A DNA stretch of 64,000 nt. Origin: Monomorium pharaonis (taxonomy: Eukaryota > Arthropoda > Insecta > Hymenoptera > Formicidae). The stretch spans positions 20,895,333-20,959,332 of the forward strand of contig NC_050471.1 of assembly GCF_013373865.1 (NCBI RefSeq), written 5' to 3'. Positions 12,761-21,661 of this stretch are shown one piece after another. A program made the position numbers and the translations under genes. Position 1 is the first letter of the stretch. Every line of letters starts with the position of its first letter. The notes beneath the pieces were generated by a model, which was not told the origin of the DNA, searched no databases, and saw only the letters and a program-made list of their open reading frames with translations.

Positions 12761-13509
12761 ATGGGAGACCGAAAGGAGCGCGAACGCGAACTCTTCGGGA
12801 GCCCCATCTCGAGTTCCAGCGACGACGAGAGGGACGAGGGCACAGCGTGGAAGAGGCGGCCGAAGGAGCCCACACCACCAACACCCAGAGAGCGGAAGGT
12901 GCCTCGTCGGGGGACTTCCATCCAACGGTCCGACGCCGACCAACGGCGGAAGGCGAGTTTCCTCGCCCAACTCCCCCCACCACCACCCAGGGGACGCCGG
13001 ACTCGAAAGAAGCCCCCCGAGGGATACGCCGCCAAGGCTCCCACCGCGCCCCCTTCCACGCCCCCCGCCCCACCACCCCCCGCACCACCTCGCGCCGCGC
13101 CGCTCAGGCCCCTCGCGTCCATATTACGCCGCGACCGATCGCGCCACCGCCGGCGCCACCGACCGCGCCGCCGATCGCGTCACCCCCGACGCCGCCAACC
13201 ACGCCGCCGCCAGCGACGCCGCACCACGGTTACCACATCGTCCGGCCCACGCCACCATTCCCGAACGGAACCAATCCGGCACCGCCGATAGGGTATACCC
13301 CCCCGGTGCGCGTGGCGTTACCGAACGGGAGGGTGGTGGCGGTGCCGTTTCACGCCGCCGTGGTGCGCCGTAAATACCGGGTGACTGACACCGGCGATCG
13401 ATGGATAATCCGTTTCGATCGCCGGGGTCAGCCCCGGGCAATCCGGCCGTTGCCACCCGCGCCTTTCCCCCTCTTAAAAAGGGGGGGTGATGTGACAATT
13501 CGTCACTGA
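12761..13509 (+). pseudogene. Third ORF of the gypsy element: proline- and arginine-rich protein, probably frameshifted
   Basis: The frame from ATG 12761 starts MGDRKERERELFGSPISSSS, with a serine/acidic patch and then a proline-rich stretch. It ends in an arginine-rich run by 13291. A second frame (12847-13509) carries an alternative continuation with long PPTPPTTPP runs and an ordered-looking C-terminal part (about 13305-13440: VALPNGRVVAVPFHAAVV, KYRVTDTGDRWIIRFDRRG). The natural reading is one gene broken by a frameshift near 13050-13120. It occupies the env position, but no signal peptide or membrane segment is seen, so I do not call it env. The function is unknown. Confidence 0.5.
13477..13490 (+). 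other. Polypurine tract
   Basis: AAAAGGGGGGGTGA directly precedes the 3' LTR. It is the expected primer for plus-strand DNA synthesis in LTR retrotransposons. Confidence 0.85.
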
Positions 13510-14193
13510 GTTCCGGGCCGACCATCCGCCCCACCACGGGACTCGGTGTCTACGGACGCCCCTCCCGAAAGTCTAGTATCCCCGTCGGGAACCGATCCTA
13601 CCACGCTGCTGGGAGCGCGTGCAGATCGCCCCGACGGGTATAAAAGCCGAGCTCGATCCGGATCGAGCACCAGTCCCGTCCTGTCGACTGAGTAGGTCTC
13701 CGGACCATTCCGACGCCTGGTTCTCGCCGGCATTTGACTATCCTTGTGTCCGCCGACGGAGCAGGCCACCTGGCCGCTCTGCCGCCCGGTTCTTACCGGC
13801 ATTCGGCTATCCTTGTTCCGCCGACGGAGCAGGCCATCTGGCCGTTCTGCTGCCCGGTTCTTGCCGGCATTCGGCTGTCCCTGTCATCCCCAACGGGGCC
13901 AGTTACTTGGCCGCCCTGCCCGCCGGTTCTTGCCGGTGACCACGGATCGCGACCGCATTTAAGGTGCTGCGCACTAGAATTCAAGCTCTTGCTGTAACTT
14001 GCCGGAACCCGACCTGCGCCTGGTTGCTGATTGGTCACCGCATGCGTTCGCCGGAGCTCACCGCAGATATGGAGTTTTAACATTAAGAACTGTTGACTTA
14101 ATATCGGTATACGCAAGTTAGTTTCCCCCCTTCTCCCGAATCCTGGAATCCGGCGAGCCTGTCCGAGGCGATCGGGAAAGGTGAACCGTTACA
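13491..14193 (+). repeat. 3' LTR of the gypsy element, with a replaced internal segment
   Basis: It matches the 5' LTR closely at both ends, including TATA (about 13637) and the 69-bp repeats. However, 13978-14083 (106 bp) replaces the 118-bp segment 8223-8340 of the 5' LTR. The replacement is instead homologous, in inverted orientation, to 17738-17841, part of a foldback/MITE family in this window. The AATAAA of the 5' LTR is lost here (ACATTAAGAAC instead). Confidence 0.9.
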
Positions 14194-14197
14194 CAAT

Positions 14198-14583
14198 ATT
14201 AAGCTTGATATAACCATCGTAATTGCGGAAAGCAGTCATTCAGAATTTTAAGATAAGCATGAGTAGTAAAATTGAAAAAGTGTCAGTAATATAGGACTGA
14301 ATTGCTTGTTAGTTTACTTCTAGTATGCTAGATGGCTCCCCGAGTATGATTCAAGAATAAGTATCTGGGGTCTTAGGTCTGCCCAGGTTGTTATGCTGAG
14401 TCGGTTCAATACTACCCTAGTAGTCTGTACTTTGTCTCATAATTCAAATGGATCTTAATTCTTGTTCTGCGGGTATGCATAAGTATCATGGAAAGCCATG
14501 GGATTAATAGAGGATAAATATAAGTAAAAATATAGAAAAAAAAAAATAAAAAGGGGAAGGATTTGGGACGACGGGACGTCACA
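14198..14583. other. Right end of the outer LTR-type insertion
   Basis: This is AT-rich sequence without an ORF, ending in an A-rich run (about 14530-14553) and GGGACGTCACA. It is continuous with the material left of 7741 once the gypsy element is removed. Confidence 0.5.
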
Positions 14584-14587
14584 CGTA

Positions 14588-14851
14588 TTACGTGTTAAGT
14601 AGATTCGTGTGTGAAGGCCTTTAGTGAGTACCCAAAAAGTATGTACAAATAGAAGCTCATAGGCGGCAGACTGAATTATCGATTGAAATGTGGCTAATAT
14701 TTTATAGTCCTACGACTATGGATTGCTAGAGGAGTGAAACCGGAATCAGACAGGACGCGTCAAGCGTCAAGCAGCAACTAATCAGCGAGGCGATATTTTC
14801 TACGCCACTGTTGACGCGTCGCTCAAATTTAACAGTGTTGAATTTTGATGC
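14588..14851. repeat. Foldback element, right arm
   Basis: This is the inverted counterpart of 852-1120 with few differences, including the terminal TTCAACASTGTTGAATTTTGATGC. TA follows at 14852. It abuts the next foldback element almost directly. Confidence 0.8.
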
Positions 14852-14863
14852 TAAATGGAGAAC

Positions 14864-16190
14864 ATAAAGTAAGAATAAGGAGACTTATCTACATAAATTG
14901 AAAGTGGTCGCGAAAAATGTTCCGTATGTGGCCAGGTTTGCCGAATGAAATAACTTGGACTATTTTGTCGCCATCTTGAAGTTTGTATATGTACATAAGT
15001 ATTATATTTAGTTGAGGTAGTAATGAGTAAGTGTGTGTATGAAACATGTAACGAACCGCGTTTCTAAGCGGCTAACAGCGACCGCGAGGCCCGGCCGACC
15101 ATCCGCCGGGCCAAGAAACGGGCCAAGGAACGGGCAAAAGCGCGCCCATAAGCACTCCACGCCACCGGGATGACGCGCATCTCTTTGCCTCCCTCCTCTC
15201 GGTTCCAGCATCCCGGAGATGTAACCGAGAGAAGGCCGAGGAGTCCCGAAGACTCCCGAGTCGCTGCCGGAGACCATATATAAGGCCGCCCGGCAGCGAC
15301 AAACTCCACTTCTCGTTATCCCGTTCGACACGTTCCGACGAGAAGACAAACCCTACGAGCCAGATAAACGGTGGAGTGTTCTCCGTCATCGCCGAGAGTT
15401 CTCGACCTAGCTCGCCTGACTTCCTTTCCTTGCTAAGCAGACAACGGGGGTAGAGCGTGCTCTGTCTCCGCCGAGAGCTCTCGGCAGCTAGCAGGGATCC
15501 CTCCCGACCGCATCCTCACGGCCCGGTAAACGGCACGGAGTGTTCTCCGTCTCCCCCCGAGAGTACTCGGGGCCGACGCCGTTCCAGAAAACCAAGCCGC
15601 AGTTCGAAGAATTGCCGTAGCAATTCACCGAAAACATCGAGGCGCGAGACACCCGTTTCCGCACCGCGCGCCCGCCGGCCACCGAGCCCGAACGTCGGGC
15701 TCGCTACACGCGCCGTCCGCCTCGCCGCGCGCCGCCGACATTTCACCGTACCGGACAGCTGATCGGCTCGCTGTCACGCGCGCAGTTCCTGATCACCGGA
15801 AAACATCGTTGTACATAGCCCGACCACTGTATATAATTCCTTCGCGTTGTACATATCCGCAAACTTCGTTATATTGTAATAAAAGTAATAAATTGTATCG
15901 TCTAAGCTATCCAGTGCATTTCTGCTGTTTCTGAGCCTTTTTCGCCCTGGCCTTTTTTCCGACGAGCTAAGATCTCCGCGCGAAAACGGTCGTTACAAAC
16001 ATTACATACACACACTTACTTATTACTAACTCAACTAAACGTAATACCATGTACATATACAAATTTCAAGATGGCGACGAAATGGTCCACGTTTTTCCAT
16101 TTGGCAAACCTGGCAACATACGGAACATTTTTCGTAACCAACTTTTTCACTCTACATTATAGAAGATACGTCTCCTTAGTCTTACTTCGT
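14864..16190. repeat. Second foldback element, split at its centre by a solo LTR
   Basis: The left arm 14864-15046 and right arm 15998-16190 are imperfect inverted copies (for example GTTTGTATATGTACAT against ATGTACATATACAAAT). The break lies within a few bases of the dyad centre, where the LTR 15047-15997 is inserted. An ORF from 16071 into the flank is a fortuitous frame in the arm. The outer boundaries are approximate. Confidence 0.75.
15047..15997 (+). mobile_element. Solo LTR, 951 bp, GC-rich
   Basis: The ends TGTAACGA / TCGTTACA form a perfect 8-bp inverted terminus. AACA flanks both sides (15043-15046 and 15998-16001). CATATATAAGGCCG at about 15273 resembles a core promoter, and AATAAAAGTAATAAA near 15880 resembles a polyadenylation signal, giving the + orientation. 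Three imperfect repeats of a GAGTGTTCTCCGTC..CGAGAG unit start near 15372, 15453 and 15535. No internal genes are present. Confidence 0.88.
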
Positions 16191-16203
16191 GATGGAGAAT
16201 ATA

Positions 16204-16503
16204 TGAGTAAGTTTCCACCGAGGGTCTGTTCGCGTCACATGCTCCGACATGCTCCTATTCACCCCAACGCACTCCAATACGTTGATTCCGATGACGCCAA
16301 CCTATTAGAATGCGTTGAAGTGAGTAAGAGCATGTCGGGGCATGGCGACACAAACAAACCACGAGAGTTCAAATTAGAGTCAGGCCAATTAGCCAATAGT
16401 TATGCTGGTTACAACGGAAGTAATCTAATTTCTATTGTGATCAGCATATCTATTGGCTAATTGGCCCGACTCTGATCCAATTTGAACCCTCGGTGGAATT
16501 TTA
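16204..16503. repeat. Foldback MITE with a second MITE inserted
   Basis: TTTCCACCGAGGGT (about 16209) pairs with ACCCTCGGTGGAA (about 16486), and GTCAGGCCAATTAGCCAATAG pairs with CTATTGGCTAATTGGCCCGAC. Positions 16223-16368 form an inserted element with its own inverted arms (CATGCTCCGACATG.. against CATGTCGGGGCATG). It is related to the foldback at 16713-17297 (shared CCAACGCACT and GATGACGCCAACCTATTAGA-like core). Confidence 0.7.
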
Positions 16504-16584
16504 CTCTATAACAAGCCTAGCAGTCTAATATATTATAGAACTCTGTGGTGCTGACAAGAAGTACTCCTACTATACTATGCTCTG

Positions 16585-16703
16585 GTTTACACCGAGCACT
16601 TGGTACGCGTATCAAATAGTAAATAACTAGTGAATGTGTTTAATCATTGGTTGATCAGCTTAAATTCACTACTTGATACGCGTACCAAGTGCTCGGTGTA
16701 AAC
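16585..16703. repeat. Short MITE with about 31-bp terminal inverted repeats
   Basis: GTTTACACCGAGCACTTGGT at the left is matched exactly by its reverse complement ACCAAGTGCTCGGTGTAAAC at the right, and the arms extend through TACGCGTATCAA. There is no coding capacity. Confidence 0.85.
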
Positions 16704-16765
16704 TAGGTCAATGGTTCTGGATCTACTCGGAGCAAACCCAAGCAGACCAACGCACTCTAATGCGG

Positions 16766-17072
16766 GGTCTACAATGGCAGCAGGAGTAATGGAGTAAGGA
16801 GTAAGGACGGGATTCATAGACCGATCTTAAGCTCAAGCATTGTCTTAAGTCTAGCTTCGAGCCGACTTGAGACTTACTTAACCAATGAAATAACAGCATT
16901 GACGTCTCAAGATCGTGCTTAAGCTGGAACTTGAATAAGATTCGACTATAAATTCCGGCCTATGAGTAACAATTGACCAATTAAAAACCGGGAGTAAACA
17001 AAATGGGCAAATCTTATTTCATATTTCTTACTTCTTACTCTTACTCCATTACTCCTGTTGCTATTGTAGACC
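16766..17072. repeat. MITE nested inside the 16713-17297 foldback
   Basis: GGTCTACAATGGCAGCAGGA and its neighbouring AGTAATGGAGTAAG are inverted at 17032-17072 (TCCATTACTCCTGTTGCTATTGTAGACC). A further MITE (16806-16957) is inserted into it. Confidence 0.75.
16806..16957. repeat. About 150-bp MITE, copy 1 of a family
   Basis: It runs from GGGATTCATAGACCGATC to GATTCGACTATAAATTCC, with imperfect inverted ends. A nearly identical direct copy lies at 17888-18039. Confidence 0.8.
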
Positions 17073-17110
17073 TCGCATAATAGGTTGGTGTCATCGGAAT
17101 TAACCTATTA

Positions 17111-17250
17111 GGCCGGATCTACAATAGGTGTAGTAAGCCTTATGCCATAAGAAATTGACCAATTATAATCAAATATGAGAACAATAATCGAATATAATTG
17201 GTTAATTTTTTATGGCTTAAGGCTTACTACACCTATTGTAAATCCGGGCT
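17111..17250. repeat. About 140-bp MITE of the GGCCGGATCTACAATAGG family, copy 1
   Basis: GGATCTACAATAGGTGTAGT at the left pairs with ACTACACCTATTGTAAATCC at the right. Two further copies are at 17386-17523 and 26917-27052. Confidence 0.85.
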
Positions 17251-17385
17251 TAGAGTGCGTTAGTCTGCTTGGGTTTGCTCCGAGTAGACTCAGAACCATA
17301 GAGCTTGTATTAGGCTGTTTTCCTTTTATTACTCATTGAACATAAAAAAAGATAGAACAATGCTTGTGTCGATTGTGTTCCCTAA

Positions 17386-17523
17386 GGCCGGATCTACAAT
17401 AGGTGTAGTAAGCCTTATGCCATAAGAAATTGACCAATTATAATCGAATATGAGAAGAATAATTGAATATAATTGGTTAATTTCTTATGGCATAAAGCTT
17501 ACTACACCTATTGTAGATCTGGA
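17386..17523. repeat. MITE of the GGCCGGATCTACAATAGG family, copy 2
   Basis: It has the same inverted ends as the copy at 17111-17250 and is inserted in the left arm of the 17298-18597 foldback. Confidence 0.85.
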
Positions 17524-17753
17524 CTAAAAGGAAAGCAGCCTTAATGGAGGGACCTTGGTGCATCGCGACGCGCGCGGAAAGAATCGACAGATAGGTGGAT
17601 ATATTCTGTCTTTTTTCGTGTGGGACAGATTCTTAACTATACAATCTGGGACCCAATTCTCAAACTCGTACGAAAAAAAATTGCTTACAAAGATAACACT
17701 GTGCATTCATTAAGTGGTACATTATTTAGAATCTAATGCTAAAACTCCATGTC

Positions 17754-17880
17754 TGCGGTGAACTCCGGCAAACGCATGCGGTGACCAATCAGCAACCAGG
17801 CGCAGGTCGGGTTCCGGCAAGTCACAGCAAGCGCTTGAATTCTGATTGGTCACCGCATGCGTTTGCCGGAGCTCACCGCA
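17754..17880. repeat. MITE related to the segment found in the gypsy 3' LTR
   Basis: TGCGGTGAACTCCGGCAAAC and GCATGCGGTGACCAATCAG are inverted at 17847-17880. Positions 17738-17841 match 13978-14083 in inverted orientation. The shared part extends slightly beyond the inverted arm (AAAACTCCAT), so the true element end may be at about 17740. Confidence 0.75.
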
Positions 17881-17887
17881 TACGTGG

Positions 17888-18039
17888 GACGGGATTCATA
17901 GACCGATCTTAAGCTCAAGCATTGTCTTAAGTCTAGCTTTGAGCCGACTTGAGACTTACTTAACCAATGAAATAACAGCATTGACGTCTCAAGATCGTGC
18001 TTAAGCTGGAACTTGAATAAGATTCGACTATGAATTCCG
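17888..18039. repeat. About 150-bp MITE, copy 2 of the family at 16806-16957
   Basis: It is nearly identical to 16806-16957 over its whole length and in the same orientation, with only scattered substitutions (for example AGCTTTGAGCC against AGCTTCGAGCC). Confidence 0.85.
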
Positions 18040-18281
18040 GCTTTAGAAGGAAAGAAGCACACATATGACAGGTACGAGCCTACCTACTTGGGCCTTGAGC
18101 TGTTACAATTAATACAAAAAATTTTTACATACGAAAGTAATACTGTGCATTCATTGATTGGCATGCATCTTTTAGATTCTAAATTATGTACCATTTAATG
18201 AATGCACAGTGTTATCTTTGTAAGCAATTTTTTTTCATACAAGTTCGAGAATCGGGCCTCAGATTGTATAGTTACGAACCT

Positions 18282-18459
18282 GGGGCTCGATTCTTGAATT
18301 CATTCGCAAGAGAAACGTATACGCAAATACTCGCTCTAACAGAAAGTTGTAAGTTTATTGGTTAATAGCCATACGATAGCCAATAAATTTCCAACTTTTC
18401 TGTAAGATTAGAATTTGCGAATACGTTTCTCTTGCGAATGAATTCAAGAATAGACCCCC
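18282..18459. repeat. MITE with long inverted arms
   Basis: GGGGCTCGATTCTTGAATTC..CGCAAGAGAAACGTA is matched by TACGTTTCTCTTGCGAATGA..CAAGAATAGACCCC. A partial extra copy of the right end follows (18466-18500). Confidence 0.8.
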
Positions 18460-18831
18460 TGGTCTTTATTGCGAATGAATTCAAGAATCGGGGCCCTGTT
18501 CCCACACGAAAAATGACGGAATATATCCACCTTTGTCAATTCTCCCCGCGCGCGGCGCGATGCACCAAGGCTTCTCCATTAATACAAGCTCTATGACATG
18601 AAACCATAGCAATTTCTCTCCTCCATGGCTCCATGTATATGTACTCAAAGATTAATACAAGCTCTATAGGATATACATACCATCTCTTTGGTTTTATCGT
18701 GTAGTTGCATTTGTGAATCTCCGCGAAATATGTCAATTTAAATCTTTATAAAGTTACACGCAAACGAAACCAAAGAATGAGATAAACAAGTTAAAAAATA
18801 TTGTGGATATAAATTATTCCTCATGTTGCAT

Positions 18832-21400
18832 ATGGATTTATTCGTGGTATCGACTTTAAGTTGTATCTTGGATCTCATCATACCATTCCTTATTAGATTT
18901 GTGAGTATTTCGGAACCTTTCTCCTGTCAATCTTGAATTTTTTTAAAGAATTTTTTTTCAATAAATTTTTTATTGCAACTTTATTAACAAAAAAAGATTA
19001 TAGATCCAATGAGTCACCTTTCATTTGCAAATTTTTTAAATCTTTAGACTGCCGACAGGGCCACTATAGTAGCCTGGGATTTGTTAAGAACTTTGCATAG
19101 AATATATCTAAGCTACATTCCAAAACGTCGTTTCCGAGGAAAATTTTACTCAAAATATATAGTACACGTAACGTATCCTATTATACATCGAGTAAAATTT
19201 TCCTTGGAAAGGATGTTTTGGAATGTAGCCCTAGTATATAGGTATATTTTTTTGTAACTTTTGTAGTGATTATCAGACCTCTATTTTCTGGCAGTGAAGT
19301 TAAGATTTATGAACTAGAATTGACATTTATGTTTGTATTTCTTCTCATATTTAAATATTTTGAAGTTGTACTGAGGTATATCAAAGCTTTATAGCTTAGA
19401 TAAATATGCAATATAACATTCTCACCTTCAATTTTTTTCTATGTAATTTTGTGTATTTTTTGTATGTAGAATCTTTCCTGAGAAGGAAAATTATCGCTTA
19501 AATCCTTATCTTAAAATTTAATTTTAAAGCTTTTTATCAGTAAGTAGAAATGAGTAGGAATAAGTAGTATGATGAATTTGGCTGTAAGGATAGTGTGTAT
19601 GTTCTTTAAAGTCTATATTGCAATTTATAAATTAAGTGTAAAATGAGTTATTCAGTCAAACAATTTGATAACAATTATTGGCTTTTTGTCCAAGACATTG
19701 TTGGCAACATTAAATTGTATGGCCCAAATTTGTACATATATTTATTTTTATATTGCAAGTAATCACAAACTATTTTCTGGTGTAATTAAATTATATTTAA
19801 AATAACTTCAATTTTTAATTAAAGCAAATATTTGCTAACTGTAATATTAATTAACAAGGTTTAAATCTTCAGTCATAAATATTTCTTGCTATAATTACAA
19901 TTTTCTCACAAAATTTTGATTTTTAATTAAAGTAGAAAACATTTGCTAATATGAATTAATGAAGTATAAATTTTTAACCATAAACAATTCTAAATATGCA
20001 AAATTAATCAAAATTATTGAATTATGATCTGTTAAATTTTGATTCAGAATATTGATTGCATAAAAGCCACAATTTAATGTCACCAGCAACATCTTGAACA
20101 AGACACCAAGGATTGTTATTAAGTTGTTTGACTGAATAACAATCTATTTGACTTTTAATTTATAAATTGCGATATTAAATAGTATGACAATATTAAAAAG
20201 TATGTGTAGTATCTCTATAATCATATCAGTTCTTACTTATTGATATAAAAAACTTTAAAATTAAATAATTAAAAACGATGACTTAGACATTTTTCTTTTC
20301 AAGAAAGATTTTACATATGAAAGTATACAAATTTACAAAGTTAAAAGAAAGTCAAAGGTAGGAATATTATATTGTACATTTAACATAGCTTAATATTTTG
20401 TTGCATAAAATACAGATTTTATCATATCTGCTTATGCAAAAGAAATATGACGTTGAGTTGCGAAAGGAGCTGAGCAATTTGAAAAAAGATATGACAGGAC
20501 TCTCTATGGTGGATGAGTTTGCCAAATATATCAAGCTCCAACGTCAATGCAACCATATAGAAAGTATACTGAGAGGAAACAGTGAGTTTCTATATATTTT
20601 CATCCATGTACTTTCATAAAAATTTATTGTGGCAGATCGTTCTTCAATAGTTTGTTAAACCATGTAATTTATTTTTCATAGAAATAAATCTAATTTTTGA
20701 TATAAGATTTTATTATCATTCGCTATATATGAAATTATCTATTATACTATAAAGAGATGTTGAAATTACATAAAATTTTGTTTTTCTATATTTGTGCAAT
20801 TTTTCTTGTTTTATAGTGAATCAACGACTGACTTGGAGATTGAAATTACAGACGTTGCTAATTTATAGCTTTTATGCTGTGAATGTATGTAAATCGTTTT
20901 TGCTTAAATAATTCTTGTTTTTTCACAATCATATTGATTTATGAAATTAAAAGTGAGAAATTATATAATTTTTTTGCTTTTCCATGTGCCTTTACATGTA
21001 ATCTAAGAGAATAGTTTGTGGCATATTTATTCTTGGTCAAGTAATTATGAGTTACAAGGAAGAATAAAAATATCTTGACATATATATTATAAAAAAACAT
21101 GGTTTTTTCTTCTGTCATAATTCAATGTGATTATAACTGGAAGTATTAATATGTATAATAAAAACAATTCTTAATTCTTTTTGCAATTTCTATCAAACTC
21201 TGTGCTTTCAGGGTATCCTCATCTTGTGGTTATTATACATGTATAAAAATGAGCCAATTATCATTCTCTCAGAGAATGTACTATGGCCGATACAAAATTT
21301 TCTGAGTTGGCCATGTCAACATGAGAATGCTATTTCTTTATTAGCATGGCTCGTCATCACCCGGTTAGGAATATCAGCATGCAAAAAGCTTCATATGTGA
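18832..21400 (+). CDS. WRB/GET1: GET1/WRB homologue, tail-anchored protein insertion receptor subunit (4 exons)
   Basis: The exons are 18832-18900, 20416-20581, 20817-20884 and 21212-21400, all with GT..AG borders and consistent phases (0, 1, 0). They encode 163 residues, against about 174 in the human protein. The family is an ER membrane protein that, with CAML/GET2, receives tail-anchored proteins from the GET3/TRC40 ATPase. The layout fits: membrane segment 1 at about residues 3-23, a charged coiled coil at about 30-80 containing TGLSMVDEFAKYIKLQRQ (the most conserved family stretch), segment 2 at about 93-113 and segment 3 near the C-terminus (about 142-158). The start is the first ATG before the first membrane segment. 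Intron 1 (1.5 kb) holds a foldback element and a MITE. The assignment rests on the coiled-coil motif and topology, and the other exons follow from phase. Confidence 0.88.
19109..19232. repeat. MITE in GET1 intron 1
   Basis: CTACATTCCAAAACGTCGTT and GAGGAAAATTTTACTC are inverted at 19194-19232 (GAGTAAAATTTTCCTTGGAA..TGTTTTGGAATGTAG). Confidence 0.8.
19461..20325. repeat. Foldback element filling much of GET1 intron 1
   Basis: The left arm (about 19461-19720) includes TTATTCAGTCAAACAATTTG and AATTTATAAATTAAGTGTA. The right arm (about 20060-20325) contains their inverted, imperfect counterparts (AAGTTGTTTGACTGAATAAC, TTTTAATTTATAAATTGCG). The middle is AT-rich. The ends are approximate. Confidence 0.65.
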
Positions 21401-21661
21401 TCTAATAAGTCTTCATGTAAATGATTAATCTATATCTTATTATATAAATTCTGCGATTGATAAGTAAGATTAGGAACGCTTTGTATTATTTAGGGAAGAC
21501 TTTATCATATGTGATTCATCTCGAATGTTTAATTTGTTAAATAATTTATCAAAAGATAGAATAAACAAATTTCGTGGCAACAAACTTTTTATATTTACTT
21601 TTTATAGTTACAAGTAAAAAACACAAAAATCGAAAAAAGTACATGATTATCGATTAATATA

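Larger units (their letters stand above)
7745..14193 (+). mobile_element. Ty3/gypsy LTR retrotransposon, complete in outline but coding-defective
   Basis: Two LTRs (7745-8442 and 13491-14193) enclose a primer-binding site, gag, pol in the order protease-RT-RNaseH-integrase, a third ORF and a polypurine tract. CAAT flanks both sides (7741-7744 and 14194-14197). Integrase downstream of RT/RNaseH places it in Ty3/gypsy, not Ty1/copia. The body is strikingly GC-rich compared with the AT-rich surroundings. Gag has an in-frame stop and pol has several frameshifts, so this copy is not autonomous. It sits inside the LTR-type insertion 1240-14583 and is therefore younger than it. Confidence 0.95.
1240..14583 (-). 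mobile_element. LTR-type insertion (solo long LTR or decayed LTR element) that hosts two later insertions
   Basis: The left end reads TGTCACGTCCC and the right end GGGACGTCACA, an 11-bp imperfect inverted terminus of TG..CA type. Both sides are flanked by CGTA (1236-1239 and 14584-14587), a 4-bp target duplication within the palindrome. Removing the two younger insertions (3939-5890 and 7745-14193) leaves about 4.9 kb without recognisable gag or pol. No internal direct copy of either end was found, so a single very long LTR is the simplest reading; a decayed element is the alternative. Minus orientation is guessed from the 128-codon ORF near its left end. Confidence 0.6.
16713..17297. repeat. 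Foldback MITE containing three further MITEs
   Basis: The outer arms are 16713-16763 (GGTTCTGGATCTACTCGG..) and about 17253-17297 (..CCGAGTAGACTCAGAACC). The core about 17075-17110 (ATAGGTTGGTGTCATCGG) is shared with the nested element at 16223-16368. The insertions are 16766-17072, which contains 16806-16957, and 17111-17250. Confidence 0.75.
17298..18597. repeat. Large decayed foldback with several MITE insertions
   Basis: ATAGAGCTTGTATTA (about 17298) pairs with TAATACAAGCTCTAT (about 18580). CCTTGGTGCATCGCGACGCGCG (about 17550) pairs with GCGCGGCGCGATGCACCAAG (about 18552). GTGTTATCTTTGTAAGCAAT on one arm matches its complement on the other. Inserted into it are the elements at 17386-17523, 17754-17880, 17888-18039 and 18282-18459. 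Confidence 0.7.

Noticed and set aside
12692..13509. Third gypsy ORF as an envelope gene
   Set aside because: There is no signal peptide, transmembrane segment, furin-like site or cysteine pattern. The composition is proline/arginine-rich.
15008..15762. Several 60- to 110-codon ORFs on both strands
   Set aside because: They lie wholly or mainly within the GC-rich solo LTR, where stop codons are rare.
16071..16460. 129-codon ORF beginning MATKWSTFFHLANLA
   Set aside because: It runs from one arm of a foldback into a nested MITE. The same sequence is inverted at about 14900-15000, and no protein motif is visible.
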